Of a stretch of DNA of 64,000 bases, positions 54,652-63,928 are shown piece by piece. The stretch covers positions 2,130,386-2,194,385 of the forward strand of contig NZ_KV917376.1 in assembly GCF_002019695.1 (NCBI RefSeq), read 5' to 3'. The notes beneath the pieces are model-generated. The model was not told where the DNA came from, ran no database searches, and was given only the letters and a program-made list of their open reading frames with translations. The position numbers and the translations under genes were made by a program. This DNA comes from Evansella clarkii (GTDB lineage: Bacteria; Bacillota; Bacilli; Bacillales; Salisediminibacteriaceae). Every line of letters starts with the position of its first letter. Position 1 is the first letter of the stretch.

Positions 54652-56301
54652 TTATTTATTTTTAGCTGTTGCGTACGTTATCCATCCGCCGTCAAGATTA
54701 ATTGGATCAAAACCGTTTTCCAGCAGGATTCTTGCTGCCAGGTATCCACGGAGTCCCGCCTGGCAATTAATATACACCGGTTCTTCTGGTGGCAGCTCAT
54801 TAAGTCGCTCTCTCAGATCACCGAGAGGAATATTCACAGCTCCTTCGATATATCCGCCTCTTAATTCAGACGGTTCTCTCACGTCTACAAGACATGCTCC
54901 GCCTGAGACGATATCGTCAATGTCATTCCACTGTACTGTTCTGATGCCATCTTCGATAATGTTTGAGGCTACATAACCTGCCATGTTCACCGGATCTTTC
55001 GCAGAAGAGAACGGCGGGGCGTAGGACAACTCTAATTCCGTTAAGTCCTGAACTGTTAAAGCCCCTTTTATTGCTGTCGCAATTACGTCAATCCGTTTTT
55101 CAACACCTGTTTTCCCTATCGCCTGCGCTCCAAAAATTGTTCCATCGGCTGGATCGAAAAGCAGTTTGAAATGAATTGGATTCGCTCCAGGATAATAACC
55201 AGCATGGGAACCAGGGTGCAGGTGGACTGCCTGGTAATCAACTCCCTGCTGCTTGAGAAGTTTTTCATTGTTTCCTGTTGCTGCGACAGTATAGTCAAAT
55301 AACTTAACAACAGAAGTTCCCAGAGTTCCGGGATATTTTCTTTCCCTGCCGTATATATTGTCCGCTACAATTCTTGCCTGGCGATTTGTCGGGCCTGCAA
55401 GAGGAATCATAGCCGGCTGGCGGCCCACATAATCTGTAACTTCAATAGCATCGCCCACTGCATAGATGTGAGGATCGCTTGTACGGAGGAATTCATCAAC
55501 GAGGATACCTCCGCGTTTACCTACAGGAAGACCAGCATCCACAGCAAGCTCATTCTCAGGGCGTACACCGATGGAGAAGATGATCATATCTGTGGAAACT
55601 TCCTTGCCGCTGTTTAAGAGCAATTTGCTTCCATTCTCTTTAAATGCTTTTACTCCATCTTCCAGAACCAGATTTATCCCATAGTCTTTCAGTTTTTTAT
55701 GAACCAAAGCAGCCATTTCAAAGTCGATCGGAGCCATTACCTGGGCAGCCATTTCAACCACAGTTACTTCTATCCCCAGGTCAACCAGGTTCTCCGCCAT
55801 TTCCAGGCCGATGAATCCGCCGCCCACAACGACTGCGTTTTTGGGTTTATGTTCATTAACGAAGTTTTTGATTTTATCTGTATCAGGGACATTTCTTAAC
55901 GTAAATAAGTTTTCCGCTTCTTCGATGCCCTCGATTGGCGGCACAATAGGTTTTGCTCCTGGTGAAAGCAGCAATACATCATAAGACTCCTCGTAAACTT
56001 CTCCAGTATCCATTTTCTTAACTTCCACAGTTTTTCCTTCTCTGTTAATCTTAGTAACTTCGCTCAGGTTGCGGATATCAAGATTGTATTTTTTGCTCAT
56101 GCCTTCCACTGTCTGCACAAGGAGTTTATCCCGCTCGCTGATTGTCCCTCCAATATAGTAGGGAAGTCCGCAGTTAGCGAATGATACATATTCCCCTCTT
56201 TCAAACATAATGATCTCAGATTTTTCATCCAGTCTTCTTAAACGTGCGGCAGCAGTTGCTCCTCCTGCTACGCCTCCTACAATCAGTATCTTTTTAGCCA
56301 T
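54652..56301 (-). CDS. CoA-disulfide reductase with C-terminal rhodanese domain
   Basis: A 549-residue flavoprotein of the CoADR-RHD family. FAD motif VGGVAGGATAAARLRRL (about 8-24), redox Cys in SFANCGLPYYIGG (about 43), NAD motif VVVGGGFIGLEMAENLVDLG (about 152), and a C-terminal rhodanese domain (about 455-549) with active Cys in VYINCQAGLRGY. It reduces CoA disulfide, CoA persulfide or polysulfide with NAD(P)H. ATG 56301 follows AAAGGAG. A CstR-type operator (O2) lies about 50 bases upstream. It belongs with the sulfur genes to the right. Confidence 0.93.
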   Translation of the reverse strand: MAKKILIVGGVAGGATAAARLRRLDEKSEIIMFERGEYVSFANCGLPYYIGGTISERDKLLVQTVEGMSKKYNLDIRNLSEVTKINREGKTVEVKKMDTGEVYEESYDVLLLSPGAKPIVPPIEGIEEAENLFTLRNVPDTDKIKNFVNEHKPKNAVVVGGGFIGLEMAENLVDLGIEVTVVEMAAQVMAPIDFEMAALVHKKLKDYGINLVLEDGVKAFKENGSKLLLNSGKEVSTDMIIFSIGVRPENELAVDAGLPVGKRGGILVDEFLRTSDPHIYAVGDAIEVTDYVGRQPAMIPLAGPTNRQARIVADNIYGRERKYPGTLGTSVVKLFDYTVAATGNNEKLLKQQGVDYQAVHLHPGSHAGYYPGANPIHFKLLFDPADGTIFGAQAIGKTGVEKRIDVIATAIKGALTVQDLTELELSYAPPFSSAKDPVNMAGYVASNIIEDGIRTVQWNDIDDIVSGGACLVDVREPSELRGGYIEGAVNIPLGDLRERLNELPPEEPVYINCQAGLRGYLAARILLENGFDPINLDGGWITYATAKNK

Positions 56302-56350
56302 GATTATATCTCCTTTCAATTGTCTGTACATTAACTTGTGAGTATTACGG

Positions 56351-56367
56351 TTACCCCTATGGGTATA
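56351..56367. promoter_or_regulatory. CsoR/CstR-type operator O2
   Basis: TTACCCCTATGGGTATA is a near-palindrome TACCC-N4-GGGTA, the form bound by CsoR-family persulfide (CstR) or copper (CsoR) sensors. It lies within the promoter region of the CoA-disulfide reductase gene. Confidence 0.7.
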
Positions 56368-56546
56368 TGATAATATAAAATAAACTGCAAAGGCGTATGT
56401 AAAAATGAACGTTTTGTGACCTTAGTTATGAAATGTTCCTCATAAAAAAACTTCTCTGCTTTCATAAAACTTTCACATTTCTTTATTATCCTTGATTTGT
56501 GTGAAAGAAGTTATTACTTCTCTGGAAAGAAGGCAGGTGATTAAAT

Positions 56547-57272
56547 GTGGACGTATCTTATCAGCTCGGGCCTTTAATGGTGACTGGATCATGGATTGTA
56601 CTTACAGCGGGAATTATAGCCGGATTCTTAACACTCACTTACTTGTCTCCTTTTAAAGGGGATAACTGGAAAGGGCTGAGAGAGGACACAGGAAGCGGGA
56701 TTATATATTTGATTATTATATTTATATTTGGGTCTGTCCTGTTTAAAATCGAATTATTTTTATCGGATCCTATGGCAGCATTGAGTTATCCGGGAGGAAG
56801 GAAGGAAATGTATCTCGGTATATTTGTAACTGGGACTTACTGGACGGCTGTTTCTATTAAACGAGGTCTGCCTGTACATAAATTTTTGCATGCGTCTTTA
56901 TACATTTTACTTCCGGCAAAAATTATCTACTCTTTTTTCGAAGGAAGGACAGGGGAAGCTGTCACGGGATTGACAGCATTCAGTCCGTGGAGCCACCACC
57001 CCGTATCTCTCTATATAATGGTTGTTTCCAGTGGGCTTCTGCTTTGGCTCATCACAGGGAGTTTTAAACAAAACTCTGGAAAAATTGTGTTGGTACCGTT
57101 CTTTATCTGGACACTCTCTCTTTTAATAATCAACTATACAGCAGTTTATCCAATGTTTTTCGGTGTTCCCGTGTCTATGGCATTTTACTTAGTTTTACTC
57201 ATTGCAGGGAGCATCCTGATATTTATCAATGATCTTAGTCTGAGAAGGAGTTTTCTTAAATGGAAGATATAG
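56547..57272 (+). CDS. Seven-helix membrane protein, weakly Lgt-like
   Basis: A 241-residue polytopic protein starting at GTG 56547 (AGGTG upstream). About seven hydrophobic helices; a central loop LSYPGGRKEMYLGIFVTGTYW is faintly like the GG-containing loop of prolipoprotein diacylglyceryl transferase, but the catalytic His-Gly region is not obvious. It overlaps ccdA by 13 bases and leads an operon with CcdA and a TlpA-type thioredoxin, so it probably takes part in thiol redox or lipoprotein handling at the membrane. The function is not established. Confidence 0.6.
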   Translation: MDVSYQLGPLMVTGSWIVLTAGIIAGFLTLTYLSPFKGDNWKGLREDTGSGIIYLIIIFIFGSVLFKIELFLSDPMAALSYPGGRKEMYLGIFVTGTYWTAVSIKRGLPVHKFLHASLYILLPAKIIYSFFEGRTGEAVTGLTAFSPWSHHPVSLYIMVVSSGLLLWLITGSFKQNSGKIVLVPFFIWTLSLLIINYTAVYPMFFGVPVSMAFYLVLLIAGSILIFINDLSLRRSFLKWKI

Positions 57273-58003
57273 CAAATATAACGATATGGGCTGCGCTGGC
57301 AGCAGGGGTTATCTCATTTATATCACCTTGCACGCTGCCCCTTTTCCCAGCGTACCTCTCATACATTACCGGTATGAGCGTAAAAGAATTAGAAACGAAT
57401 AAAAACATTAAAATCCGCTCTAAGCTTCTGTTACATTCTGTTTTCTTTTTACTTGGAGTGTCTATGGTATTTTTCAGTCTCGGTCTGGGGATGACATATT
57501 TCGGTCAGTGGATTCAGGGGCTTTTCACAGGAGATACAGGACATCTGATTCAACGTTTTGCAGGTATATTCATTGTCTTTATGGGGCTTTTTGTCGCTGG
57601 TGTGTTTCAGCTTAACTGGCTTATGAAGGAACGGAGGATGCAGCTTGCCAGAAAACCGGCGGGCTATGCCGGGTCAGCTTTTGTGGGTATTGGGTTTGCC
57701 GCAGGCTGGACACCTTGCATAGGTCCTATATTCGCGGCGATTTTAATGCTTGCTGCGAGCAATCCTTCACAGGGTCTTCTTTATACATCCTTTTATATTA
57801 TCGGTTTTGCTCTGCCATTTCTTGTGCTTACTTTCTTTATAGGATCCACACGCTGGATTGTAAGGCACAGTAATATAATCATGAAAATAGGCGGGGGCAT
57901 CATGGTCCTTATGGGGGTGCTTTTATTTACCGGGCACCTTACAGAAATATCTATTTTTCTTTTAAGGTTAATTGAAGGAACCTGGTTTGAGAGGCTGGGT
58001 TAA
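57260..58003 (+). CDS. ccdA: CcdA, thiol-disulfide electron carrier
   Basis: A 247-residue DsbD transmembrane-domain protein. Redox Cys residues are in ISFISPCTLPLFPAYLSYITG (C24) and AGWTPCIGPIFAAIL (C153), on two of six helices. AAGGAG precedes ATG 57260. It carries reducing equivalents from cytoplasmic thioredoxin to the outside, where the thioredoxin-like protein encoded next is the natural partner. Confidence 0.94.
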   Translation: MEDIANITIWAALAAGVISFISPCTLPLFPAYLSYITGMSVKELETNKNIKIRSKLLLHSVFFLLGVSMVFFSLGLGMTYFGQWIQGLFTGDTGHLIQRFAGIFIVFMGLFVAGVFQLNWLMKERRMQLARKPAGYAGSAFVGIGFAAGWTPCIGPIFAAILMLAASNPSQGLLYTSFYIIGFALPFLVLTFFIGSTRWIVRHSNIIMKIGGGIMVLMGVLLFTGHLTEISIFLLRLIEGTWFERLG

Positions 58004-58033
58004 GAAAAAATATTTTCATGGGAGGGAATTTAA

Positions 58034-58648
58034 ATGAAAAAAGGAATTTTGACAGCAGTTTTACTGGCTATGATTGGCTGGACATTATATGAAACTGTCT
58101 TCACTGGAGACTCAGCAACGGAGGAAAATGCACTGACAGAAGGAAACAATGAAACGGAGGAAAACGCACATACCGCGGAAGACTATGAGGTACAGGACGA
58201 AATAGTGGAGCCGCCGGAGGAAGAAGTTGGATTAAACCAGGGGGATTATGCCCCGGACTTTGAACTGGAGATGCTGGATGGAAGTGCTGCGAAGCTTTCC
58301 GATTTCAGAGGAGAGAAAATCATGCTGAACTTCTGGGCCACATGGTGCCCGCCATGCCGCGCGGAAATGCCGGATATGCAGGAAGTATACGAAGAAAATG
58401 ACGTGCTGATCCTCGCCGTAAATCTGACACAGACAGAAACAGGGATGAACGCGGTGGAAAGCTTTGTAGATGACTTCGGCCTGACATTCCCGATTATGCT
58501 TGACGAAGATATCGAGGTGGCGGATCTGTATGAGATCCAGCCTATCCCAACATCATTTATGATTAATTCTGAAGGTAGAATCCACAATATTGCTTATGGT
58601 CCGATGAATAAAGATATGATTGTTCAACAATTTACTGAAATGGACTAA
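58034..58648 (+). CDS. TlpA/ResA-type extracytoplasmic thioredoxin
   Basis: 204 residues: N-terminal membrane anchor (about 5-22), a highly acidic linker (about 25-65) and a thioredoxin fold with WATWCPPCRAEMP (C105/C108) and the cis-Pro in IQPIPTSFMI. GGGAGG precedes the ATG. It lies 30 bases after ccdA and should be reduced by it, then reduce disulfides or persulfides outside the membrane (for example in cytochrome c or sulfur metabolism). Confidence 0.92.
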   Translation: MKKGILTAVLLAMIGWTLYETVFTGDSATEENALTEGNNETEENAHTAEDYEVQDEIVEPPEEEVGLNQGDYAPDFELEMLDGSAAKLSDFRGEKIMLNFWATWCPPCRAEMPDMQEVYEENDVLILAVNLTQTETGMNAVESFVDDFGLTFPIMLDEDIEVADLYEIQPIPTSFMINSEGRIHNIAYGPMNKDMIVQQFTEMD

Positions 58649-58687
58649 AATAAGGGCAAAGCTCTTACAGAAAACAGGTGATGCACT

Positions 58688-59371
58688 ATGGTTAAACAGC
58701 TTGTCCTCGTAGTGGAGGATGATGAAATGATAAGGGAGCTGCTGGCAACTTATCTGGAAAAACAGGGGTACGAGGTCTTAACCGCGGAAGACGGGGAAGA
58801 AGCTATTGAAAAATTCCAGCTAAATTCCCCTTGTCTTGTCATTCTTGATTTAATGCTGCCTAAAGTCAGTGGTGAGGAGGTATGCCGCTGGATAAGGGAG
58901 CAGGAAAGAAATGAAGTTTCTATCATTATGCTGACAGCGAAAGTAAGCAGTGAAGAAAAAATAAACGGACTGAAAATAGGGGCGGACGATTATGTAATTA
59001 AACCGTTCAGCCCTGATGAATTAATGGCAAGAGTAGAAGCCGTACTGAGGAGAGGCGGCCAGTTCTGCCAGAAGATCAGCCATGAAGGTCTGACTATTAA
59101 ACCTCGCAAAGGAGAAGTTCTTTTAAATGGCGAGAAACTGTCCCTTACAAAATACGAGTTTAACCTGCTTTATTTTTTTATGGAAAACCCGGATGTTGTG
59201 CTTACAAGGGAGCAGCTGATCCAGCAGATTCACCCCCATGCCGATGCATCTATTATGGACCGGACAATCGACGCCCACATCAAAAAGCTGCGTGAAAAAA
59301 TTGAGGAAGTTCCTTCTAAACCAAAAAGAATACAGACGGTCAGAGGAATGGGGTATCGTTTTGTTAAGTAA
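58688..59371 (+). CDS. OmpR-family response regulator
   Basis: 227 residues. Receiver domain with acidic pocket VVEDDE and phosphorylation site D54 (VILDLMLP), switch Lys in DDYVIKPFSP, then a winged-helix DNA-binding domain (about 130-227) with LTKYEFNLLYFFMENP and VRGMGYRF. AGGTGATGC precedes the ATG. It overlaps the kinase gene by 11 bases and follows the thiol redox genes, which it may regulate. Confidence 0.94.
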   Translation: MVKQLVLVVEDDEMIRELLATYLEKQGYEVLTAEDGEEAIEKFQLNSPCLVILDLMLPKVSGEEVCRWIREQERNEVSIIMLTAKVSSEEKINGLKIGADDYVIKPFSPDELMARVEAVLRRGGQFCQKISHEGLTIKPRKGEVLLNGEKLSLTKYEFNLLYFFMENPDVVLTREQLIQQIHPHADASIMDRTIDAHIKKLREKIEEVPSKPKRIQTVRGMGYRFVK

Positions 59372-60452
59372 CAGGACACCTTCCAGGTTTAAGGGGATTA
59401 TTTGGCGCTTAACAGGTGTGAACTTTATTTTAGTTACTTTTCTTGTTTTGTTAAGCAGTATTGTGATCTATAATACTGCCTGTTTTCTGGTAGAACAGAT
59501 GCCAGATGTGAATGAGCAAAGACAGACCACATTTAATGAAGATTTATATACGTATCTCGTATGGATTTCACCGGCTATTATTATTATCGGAACAGGCGTC
59601 CACTTTTATTTGACGAAAAAGATGCTAAAACCAGTGAGGGAGCTTGTATCTTCTACTAAAGTACTGCGATATGGACAGTATCCGGAGCATGTGGAAACAA
59701 ACTCCAGTGACGAAATCGGCGAGCTTGCGGAGAACTTCAACCAGCTGATTGACCAGCTAAAACGGAATGAAGCAGCCAGGGATAAAATGCTAAAAGATCT
59801 GGCTCATGAACTACGGACACCTCTTTCCAATATTAACGGCTATCTTGAAGCTATGAAAAACGGTGTCATTGAGGGAAGCCCCAAATTATACGGAGCTTTG
59901 CACAAGGAATCTGAGCGTCTGATCGGGATGATAAACCAGCTGGACGATTTAAACGAACGGAGCCTCCAGGAACAGAGCCTTACCAGGAAAAAAGAATGGA
60001 CAAGAGCGGATGAACTGCTTGCAGAAACGTTGCATCTGTTTAGGTGGGAAATGAAAAAGCGTGGAATAGCCTGCAGGATTGAAGCAGAAGAAGCAAAGGT
60101 CTATATTCATCAGAAGCTTATCAGCCAGGCAGTGATGAATTTGTTGCAAAACGCGGTTCAGTATTATTCGGGAGAAGGAGAGATTCTGCTGGAGGGAAAG
60201 ATCCAAAAAGAAACCTATAAGTTTTCTGTAACCGGACCTGGGGAACCTATTCCTGCAGAGAACAGAGAATGGCTGTTTGAACGCTTTTATAAAGTGGACG
60301 GCTCAAGAAATACGAGAAAAGGCGGCTCAGGTCTTGGTCTTGCCATTGTAAAAGAATTAGTAACAGTGCACCATAGCGGAGAAATCGGACTGGACACAGA
60401 CGGGAAAACACACAGTTTCTGGTTTACGATTCCACTTGAAAAACACAGTTAA
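59361..60452 (+). CDS. Sensor histidine kinase
   Basis: 363 residues from TTG 59361, the first suitable start in frame (AGAGGAATGGGG upstream, overlapping the regulator's end). Two membrane helices (about 16-38 and 65-85) enclose a short outside loop of about 25 residues. HAMP, HisKA with LAHELRTPLSNINGYLEAM and HATPase with LLQNAVQYY and GGSGLGLAIVKEL follow. The tiny sensor loop suggests membrane or redox sensing. It pairs with the preceding regulator. Confidence 0.92.
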   Translation: MLSNRTPSRFKGIIWRLTGVNFILVTFLVLLSSIVIYNTACFLVEQMPDVNEQRQTTFNEDLYTYLVWISPAIIIIGTGVHFYLTKKMLKPVRELVSSTKVLRYGQYPEHVETNSSDEIGELAENFNQLIDQLKRNEAARDKMLKDLAHELRTPLSNINGYLEAMKNGVIEGSPKLYGALHKESERLIGMINQLDDLNERSLQEQSLTRKKEWTRADELLAETLHLFRWEMKKRGIACRIEAEEAKVYIHQKLISQAVMNLLQNAVQYYSGEGEILLEGKIQKETYKFSVTGPGEPIPAENREWLFERFYKVDGSRNTRKGGSGLGLAIVKELVTVHHSGEIGLDTDGKTHSFWFTIPLEKHS

Positions 60453-60556
60453 AGCCTCCTGTCTTCTATTCACAGATTACTTTTCCAGGAAGATTAAAAA
60501 AGAGTTTTTATCTTTATAAATAAGGAAAACTTTATACTGAAAGGAGCGTGGATAGT

Positions 60557-60961
60557 TTGGGACAGTATTTGCCAGATACAACAGAAAGAGTAGAGGAACA
60601 TACAAGTGATAAAGTAAATGAGGAAATTTCAGAACAGACGAAAAGAAACATCGAGTATTATAAAAATCAAAGTAAAGAAGAGATCGACAAGCGTCTTGAA
60701 GAGCTGGAAGCTGAATGGGATACAGAAAGGGTCCTTGAAGCTAATGCGTCAACTCTTATTCTGATTGGAACAACGCTCGGGGCGACTGTCAGCCGGAAAT
60801 GGCTTGCACTTCCTCTCGTCGTAAGCAGCTTTCTGTTGCAGCACGCACTGCAGGGATGGTGTCCTCCTTTGGCAGTTTTAAGACGTCTGGGAATTAGAAC
60901 AGCCAATGAAATTAATGAAGAAAAGACTGCGCTTAAGGAGATTCGGGGAGATTTTCAGTAA
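60557..60961 (+). CDS. DUF2892 (YgaP-type) membrane protein
   Basis: 134 residues from TTG 60557, ten bases after AAGGAG (GTG 60548 would be too close). A charged N-terminal coiled-coil-like segment (about 10-55, EISEQTKRNIEYYKNQSKEEIDKRL in outline) precedes a DUF2892 two-helix unit (about 62-115: ANASTLILIGTTLGA, WLALPLVVSSFLLQHALQGWCPPLAVLRRLG). DUF2892 occurs in YgaP rhodanese and in persulfide-handling gene clusters, as here. Confidence 0.85.
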   Translation: MGQYLPDTTERVEEHTSDKVNEEISEQTKRNIEYYKNQSKEEIDKRLEELEAEWDTERVLEANASTLILIGTTLGATVSRKWLALPLVVSSFLLQHALQGWCPPLAVLRRLGIRTANEINEEKTALKEIRGDFQ

Positions 60962-60982
60962 TTCAGCCAAATATCTTCAATT

Positions 60983-61020
60983 AAAGCATCCGGTGGTATA
61001 ATTCTCCGGATGCTTTTTAC
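60983..61020 (+). terminator. Terminator of the DUF2892 gene
   Basis: AAGCATCCGG pairs with CCGGATGCTTTTT. The following 400 bases to 61420 hold no gene. Confidence 0.85.
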
Positions 61021-61355
61021 TACACTACATTACACTAAAAAGGATTTCCATCCTGATTGCTGTTACTTACTAATCTTCCTTTTTATCAGGAAGAAGCAAA
61101 TATCACAGGTATTGATTTCAGTCCACGAATGCTTAGCTATGTTGGGAAAAACGGCTGATGGGCTCGGTAATGAGAAAACTTGTTTTGAAATAAAAGTGTA
61201 CACGTACCATTATCCCCTGTACAAATAAACACCCCCATCTCAAGAATCTGGCGGCAGCCAGGTTTCTTTTTTACACCAGAAAGTATTTACGGGTGAGTTG
61301 AATAGGGCGTAGTGACAGTAAACACAGATAAAGTTAAAAATTATAATAAGGAAAA

Positions 61356-61372
61356 TTACCCCACGGAGTATA
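61356..61372. promoter_or_regulatory. CsoR/CstR-type operator O3 and -10 region of the rhodanese operon
   Basis: TTACCCCACGGAGTATA resembles O2 in both arms. A TATAAT at 61342-61347 lies just upstream. It is about 50 bases before the first rhodanese gene. Confidence 0.5.
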
Positions 61373-61420
61373 GTTTACTTTCCAGAATATCGGGCATTTT
61401 ACAAATGGGGGTGAATTTAG

Positions 61421-61726
61421 ATGGGTGATAAATTTGAAGAAATTTCTCCCAAGTACGTAAAAGAGCGTCTTGATAAAGGAGAAAATTTGAGCATTATTGA
61501 TGTGCGCGAGCCTCAGGAGATAGCGGAAGGGAAAATTCCTGATGCTAAAAGTATACCCCTGGGGGAACTGCTTACCCGCCTGAAGGATGTTGACCAGGAC
61601 AAGGAGCATATTATGGTATGCCGTTCAGGAAACCGAAGCGGCCTTGCTAGCGAATGGCTTTCAGACCGAGGTTATAAAGTGAAGAATATGACTGGCGGCA
61701 TGCTGAAGTGGAATGACGAAGAATAG
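61421..61726 (+). CDS. Single-domain rhodanese
   Basis: A 101-residue rhodanese carrying sulfane sulfur on a catalytic Cys (IMVCRSGNRSGLASEWL, about Cys67). IIDVREPQEIAEGKIPDAKSIPLGEL and NMTGGMLKWNDEE are family marks. ATG 61421 follows GGGGGTG. It is the first gene of a four-gene sulfur-transfer operon. Confidence 0.93.
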   Translation: MGDKFEEISPKYVKERLDKGENLSIIDVREPQEIAEGKIPDAKSIPLGELLTRLKDVDQDKEHIMVCRSGNRSGLASEWLSDRGYKVKNMTGGMLKWNDEE

Positions 61727-61743
61727 AGGAAGGAGGAAGAAAT

Positions 61744-62319
61744 TTGGCTGATATAAGTGCGGATAAAACACTCGATGCAAAAGGTCTTGCCTGCCCCATG
61801 CCTATTGTAAGGACAAAGAAGGAAATCAAGGAGATTAAACCTGGGCAGGTGCTGGAGGTACAGGCCACAGATAAAGGCTCCACAGCTGACCTTAAAGCGT
61901 GGTCCGAAAGCACAGGGCATCAGTACCTGGGTACGGTGGAAGACGGAGATGTCCTTAAACATTACCTCAGAAAAGCTAGTGAAGAAGAAGAAAAACAGGA
62001 GACAAAGCACCCTCATACAGCTACGTTGCAGGAATTAAGAGAAAGAATCGACGGTGATGAAAAGATCACTGTGCTTGATGTGCGGGAGCCGGCAGAATAT
62101 GCTTTCAGCCATATACCAGGTGCTGTCAATATCCCTCTGGGCGAGCTTGAAAAACGGTTTGAAGAGCTTAAACAGGAAAAAGATATTCATGTAATCTGCC
62201 GAACTGGAAGCAGAAGCGATCTTGCTTCACAGAAACTTACAGAAAAAGGATTCGAAAATGTAAAAAATGTCGTCCCCGGGATGAAGGAATGGGATGGGCC
62301 TGTTAACAATCAACATTAA
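61744..62319 (+). CDS. TusA-rhodanese fusion
   Basis: 191 residues, TTG start after AGGAAGGAGG. Residues about 5-78 are a TusA/SirA sulfur carrier (LDAKGLACPMPIVRTKKEIKE, Cys at about 17). A charged linker leads to a rhodanese (about 90-185) with TVLDVREPAEYAFSHIPGAVNIPLGEL and catalytic Cys in VICRTGSRSDLAS. Fusing carrier and transferase suggests direct handover of persulfide sulfur within one protein. Confidence 0.92.
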   Translation: MADISADKTLDAKGLACPMPIVRTKKEIKEIKPGQVLEVQATDKGSTADLKAWSESTGHQYLGTVEDGDVLKHYLRKASEEEEKQETKHPHTATLQELRERIDGDEKITVLDVREPAEYAFSHIPGAVNIPLGELEKRFEELKQEKDIHVICRTGSRSDLASQKLTEKGFENVKNVVPGMKEWDGPVNNQH

Positions 62320-62333
62320 GGAGGAGTCATATA

Positions 62334-62723
62334 ATGAAAGTTGCTATCATTGCTTCAAACGGAGGTTTATTTGACGCGTACAAGGTATTTAATATTGCCA
62401 CTGTAGCGGCTTCTTCAGATGCAGAAGTAGGGATTTTCTTTACTTTCGAAGGACTGAACCTTGTGCACAAGGAAGGATATAAACAACTGCCGATGCCTGC
62501 AGGAAAGGAACATTTCCAGGAAGGGTTCAAGAAGCAGAATGTGCCCTCTATAGAGGAGCTGGTAGGGATGGCTTCAGAAATGGGCGTTAAGATGATTGCC
62601 TGCCAGATGACGATGGATGTAATGAGCCTCGAAAAAGAAGAATTTGTGGAAGGTATTGATGTAGGAGGTGCAGCTACGTTCATGCACTTTGCATCTGATG
62701 CAAATATGACTCTTACATTTTAA
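62334..62723 (+). CDS. DsrE-family sulfur carrier protein
   Basis: A 129-residue DsrE/DrsE2-like protein (MKVAIIASNGGLFDAYKVFN, GIFFTFEGLNLVHKEGYK, MIACQMTMDVM with the likely sulfur-carrying Cys, then VGGAATFMHFA). AAGGAGG precedes the ATG. It lies between the TusA-rhodanese and persulfide dioxygenase genes, the usual neighbourhood of sulfane sulfur carriers. Confidence 0.9.
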   Translation: MKVAIIASNGGLFDAYKVFNIATVAASSDAEVGIFFTFEGLNLVHKEGYKQLPMPAGKEHFQEGFKKQNVPSIEELVGMASEMGVKMIACQMTMDVMSLEKEEFVEGIDVGGAATFMHFASDANMTLTF

Positions 62724-62738
62724 TGCGGAGGTGGAAGA

Positions 62739-63866
62739 ATGGGTCAAACAAAAGGAATTGCAGTTAAAGAATTAGCTAATAAGATCATCAGTGGTGATGA
62801 TGTATTTATTCTTGATGTACGAAATACCGATGAATTTGATGACTGGAAAGTGGAAGGGCGGAACGTGGAAGTAATAAATAAGCCATACTTCGACCTGCTG
62901 GACGGAGTTGATGAAATAATGGACAAGCTTCCTGAAGGGGAGCCTGTTTATGTTATCTGTGCTAAAGGCGGCTCCTCGGAATTCGTAGCGGATCAGATCG
63001 TCGAGCAAGGCTACGATGATGTTTATTCAGTTGAAGGCGGAATGAAAGCATGGAGTGAACACCTTGAACCAATTAAAGTCGGAGATCTGAATGGCGGTGG
63101 AGCAATTTATCAATTTGTCAGAATTGGCAAAGGCTGTTTATCTTATATCGTTGAATCTGACGGCCAAGGGGCTATTATCGATACAAACCGTATGATCGAC
63201 CAGTATGAGGAGTTCCTTATAGATAAAAATATAACTCTGAAGCATTTAATTGACACACATCTGCATGCCGACCATATATCCGGGGCAAGGGAGCTTGCGA
63301 AGAAAACGGGAGGGGAATACCATCTTCCTCCTAAAGACGCGGAAGAGGTTACTTTTGATTACACTCCTCTTGAAGATGATGACGAAATGAAAGTGGGCCA
63401 GACGACTATAAAAGCCATTTATTCGCCTGGCCATACAATCGGGAGTACTTCTCTGATTATTGATGAGAAATATTTATTAACAGGTGATATTCTTTTCATT
63501 GATTCTATCGGGCGCCCTGATCTTGCCGGTAAGGCGGAGGATTGGGTTGCCGACCTGAGGCAGACGCTATACAGCCGTTACAAAGAGCTTACAGATGAGC
63601 TGATCGTACTGCCAGCACACTATATGGGCATTAGTGAAATGAATGATGATGGAAGTGTTTCTGAAAAGCTTGGTGTTTTATATGAGCAAAACCACGGACT
63701 GAATATTAACGATGAGGAAGAGTTCAGAAAAACAGTAAGTGAAAATTTACCTCCACAGCCAAATTCCCACCATGATATCAGACAGACAAATATGGGGAAA
63801 AAGGAGCCGGATCTTGAGGAACAAAGAGAAATGGAAATTGGGCCAAATCGCTGTGCTGTACGGTAA
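62739..63866 (+). CDS. Rhodanese-persulfide dioxygenase (CstB-like fusion)
   Basis: 375 residues. An N-terminal rhodanese (about 8-108; [18 protein letters not shown]) is fused to a metallo-beta-lactamase-fold persulfide dioxygenase (about 115-335) with the iron ligands [35 protein letters not shown] and LPAHYMG. It oxidises glutathione-, CoA- or bacillithiol-type persulfide to sulfite, as ETHE1/CstB do, though CstB has the opposite domain arrangement. GGAGGTGG precedes the ATG. Last gene of the operon. Confidence 0.9.
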   Translation: MGQTKGIAVKELANKIISGDDVFILDVRNTDEFDDWKVEGRNVEVINKPYFDLLDGVDEIMDKLPEGEPVYVICAKGGSSEFVADQIVEQGYDDVYSVEGGMKAWSEHLEPIKVGDLNGGGAIYQFVRIGKGCLSYIVESDGQGAIIDTNRMIDQYEEFLIDKNITLKHLIDTHLHADHISGARELAKKTGGEYHLPPKDAEEVTFDYTPLEDDDEMKVGQTTIKAIYSPGHTIGSTSLIIDEKYLLTGDILFIDSIGRPDLAGKAEDWVADLRQTLYSRYKELTDELIVLPAHYMGISEMNDDGSVSEKLGVLYEQNHGLNINDEEEFRKTVSENLPPQPNSHHDIRQTNMGKKEPDLEEQREMEIGPNRCAVR

Positions 63867-63870
63867 AGTA

Positions 63871-63898
63871 ACAGGGTGCCTCGGCACCCTGTTTTTTT
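63871..63898 (+). terminator. Terminator of the rhodanese operon
   Basis: ACAGGGTGCC-TC-GGCACCCTGT followed by TTTTTTT. Confidence 0.93.
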
Positions 63899-63928
63899 CA
63901 AAACAAAAAAGCGCACACTACATACTGG

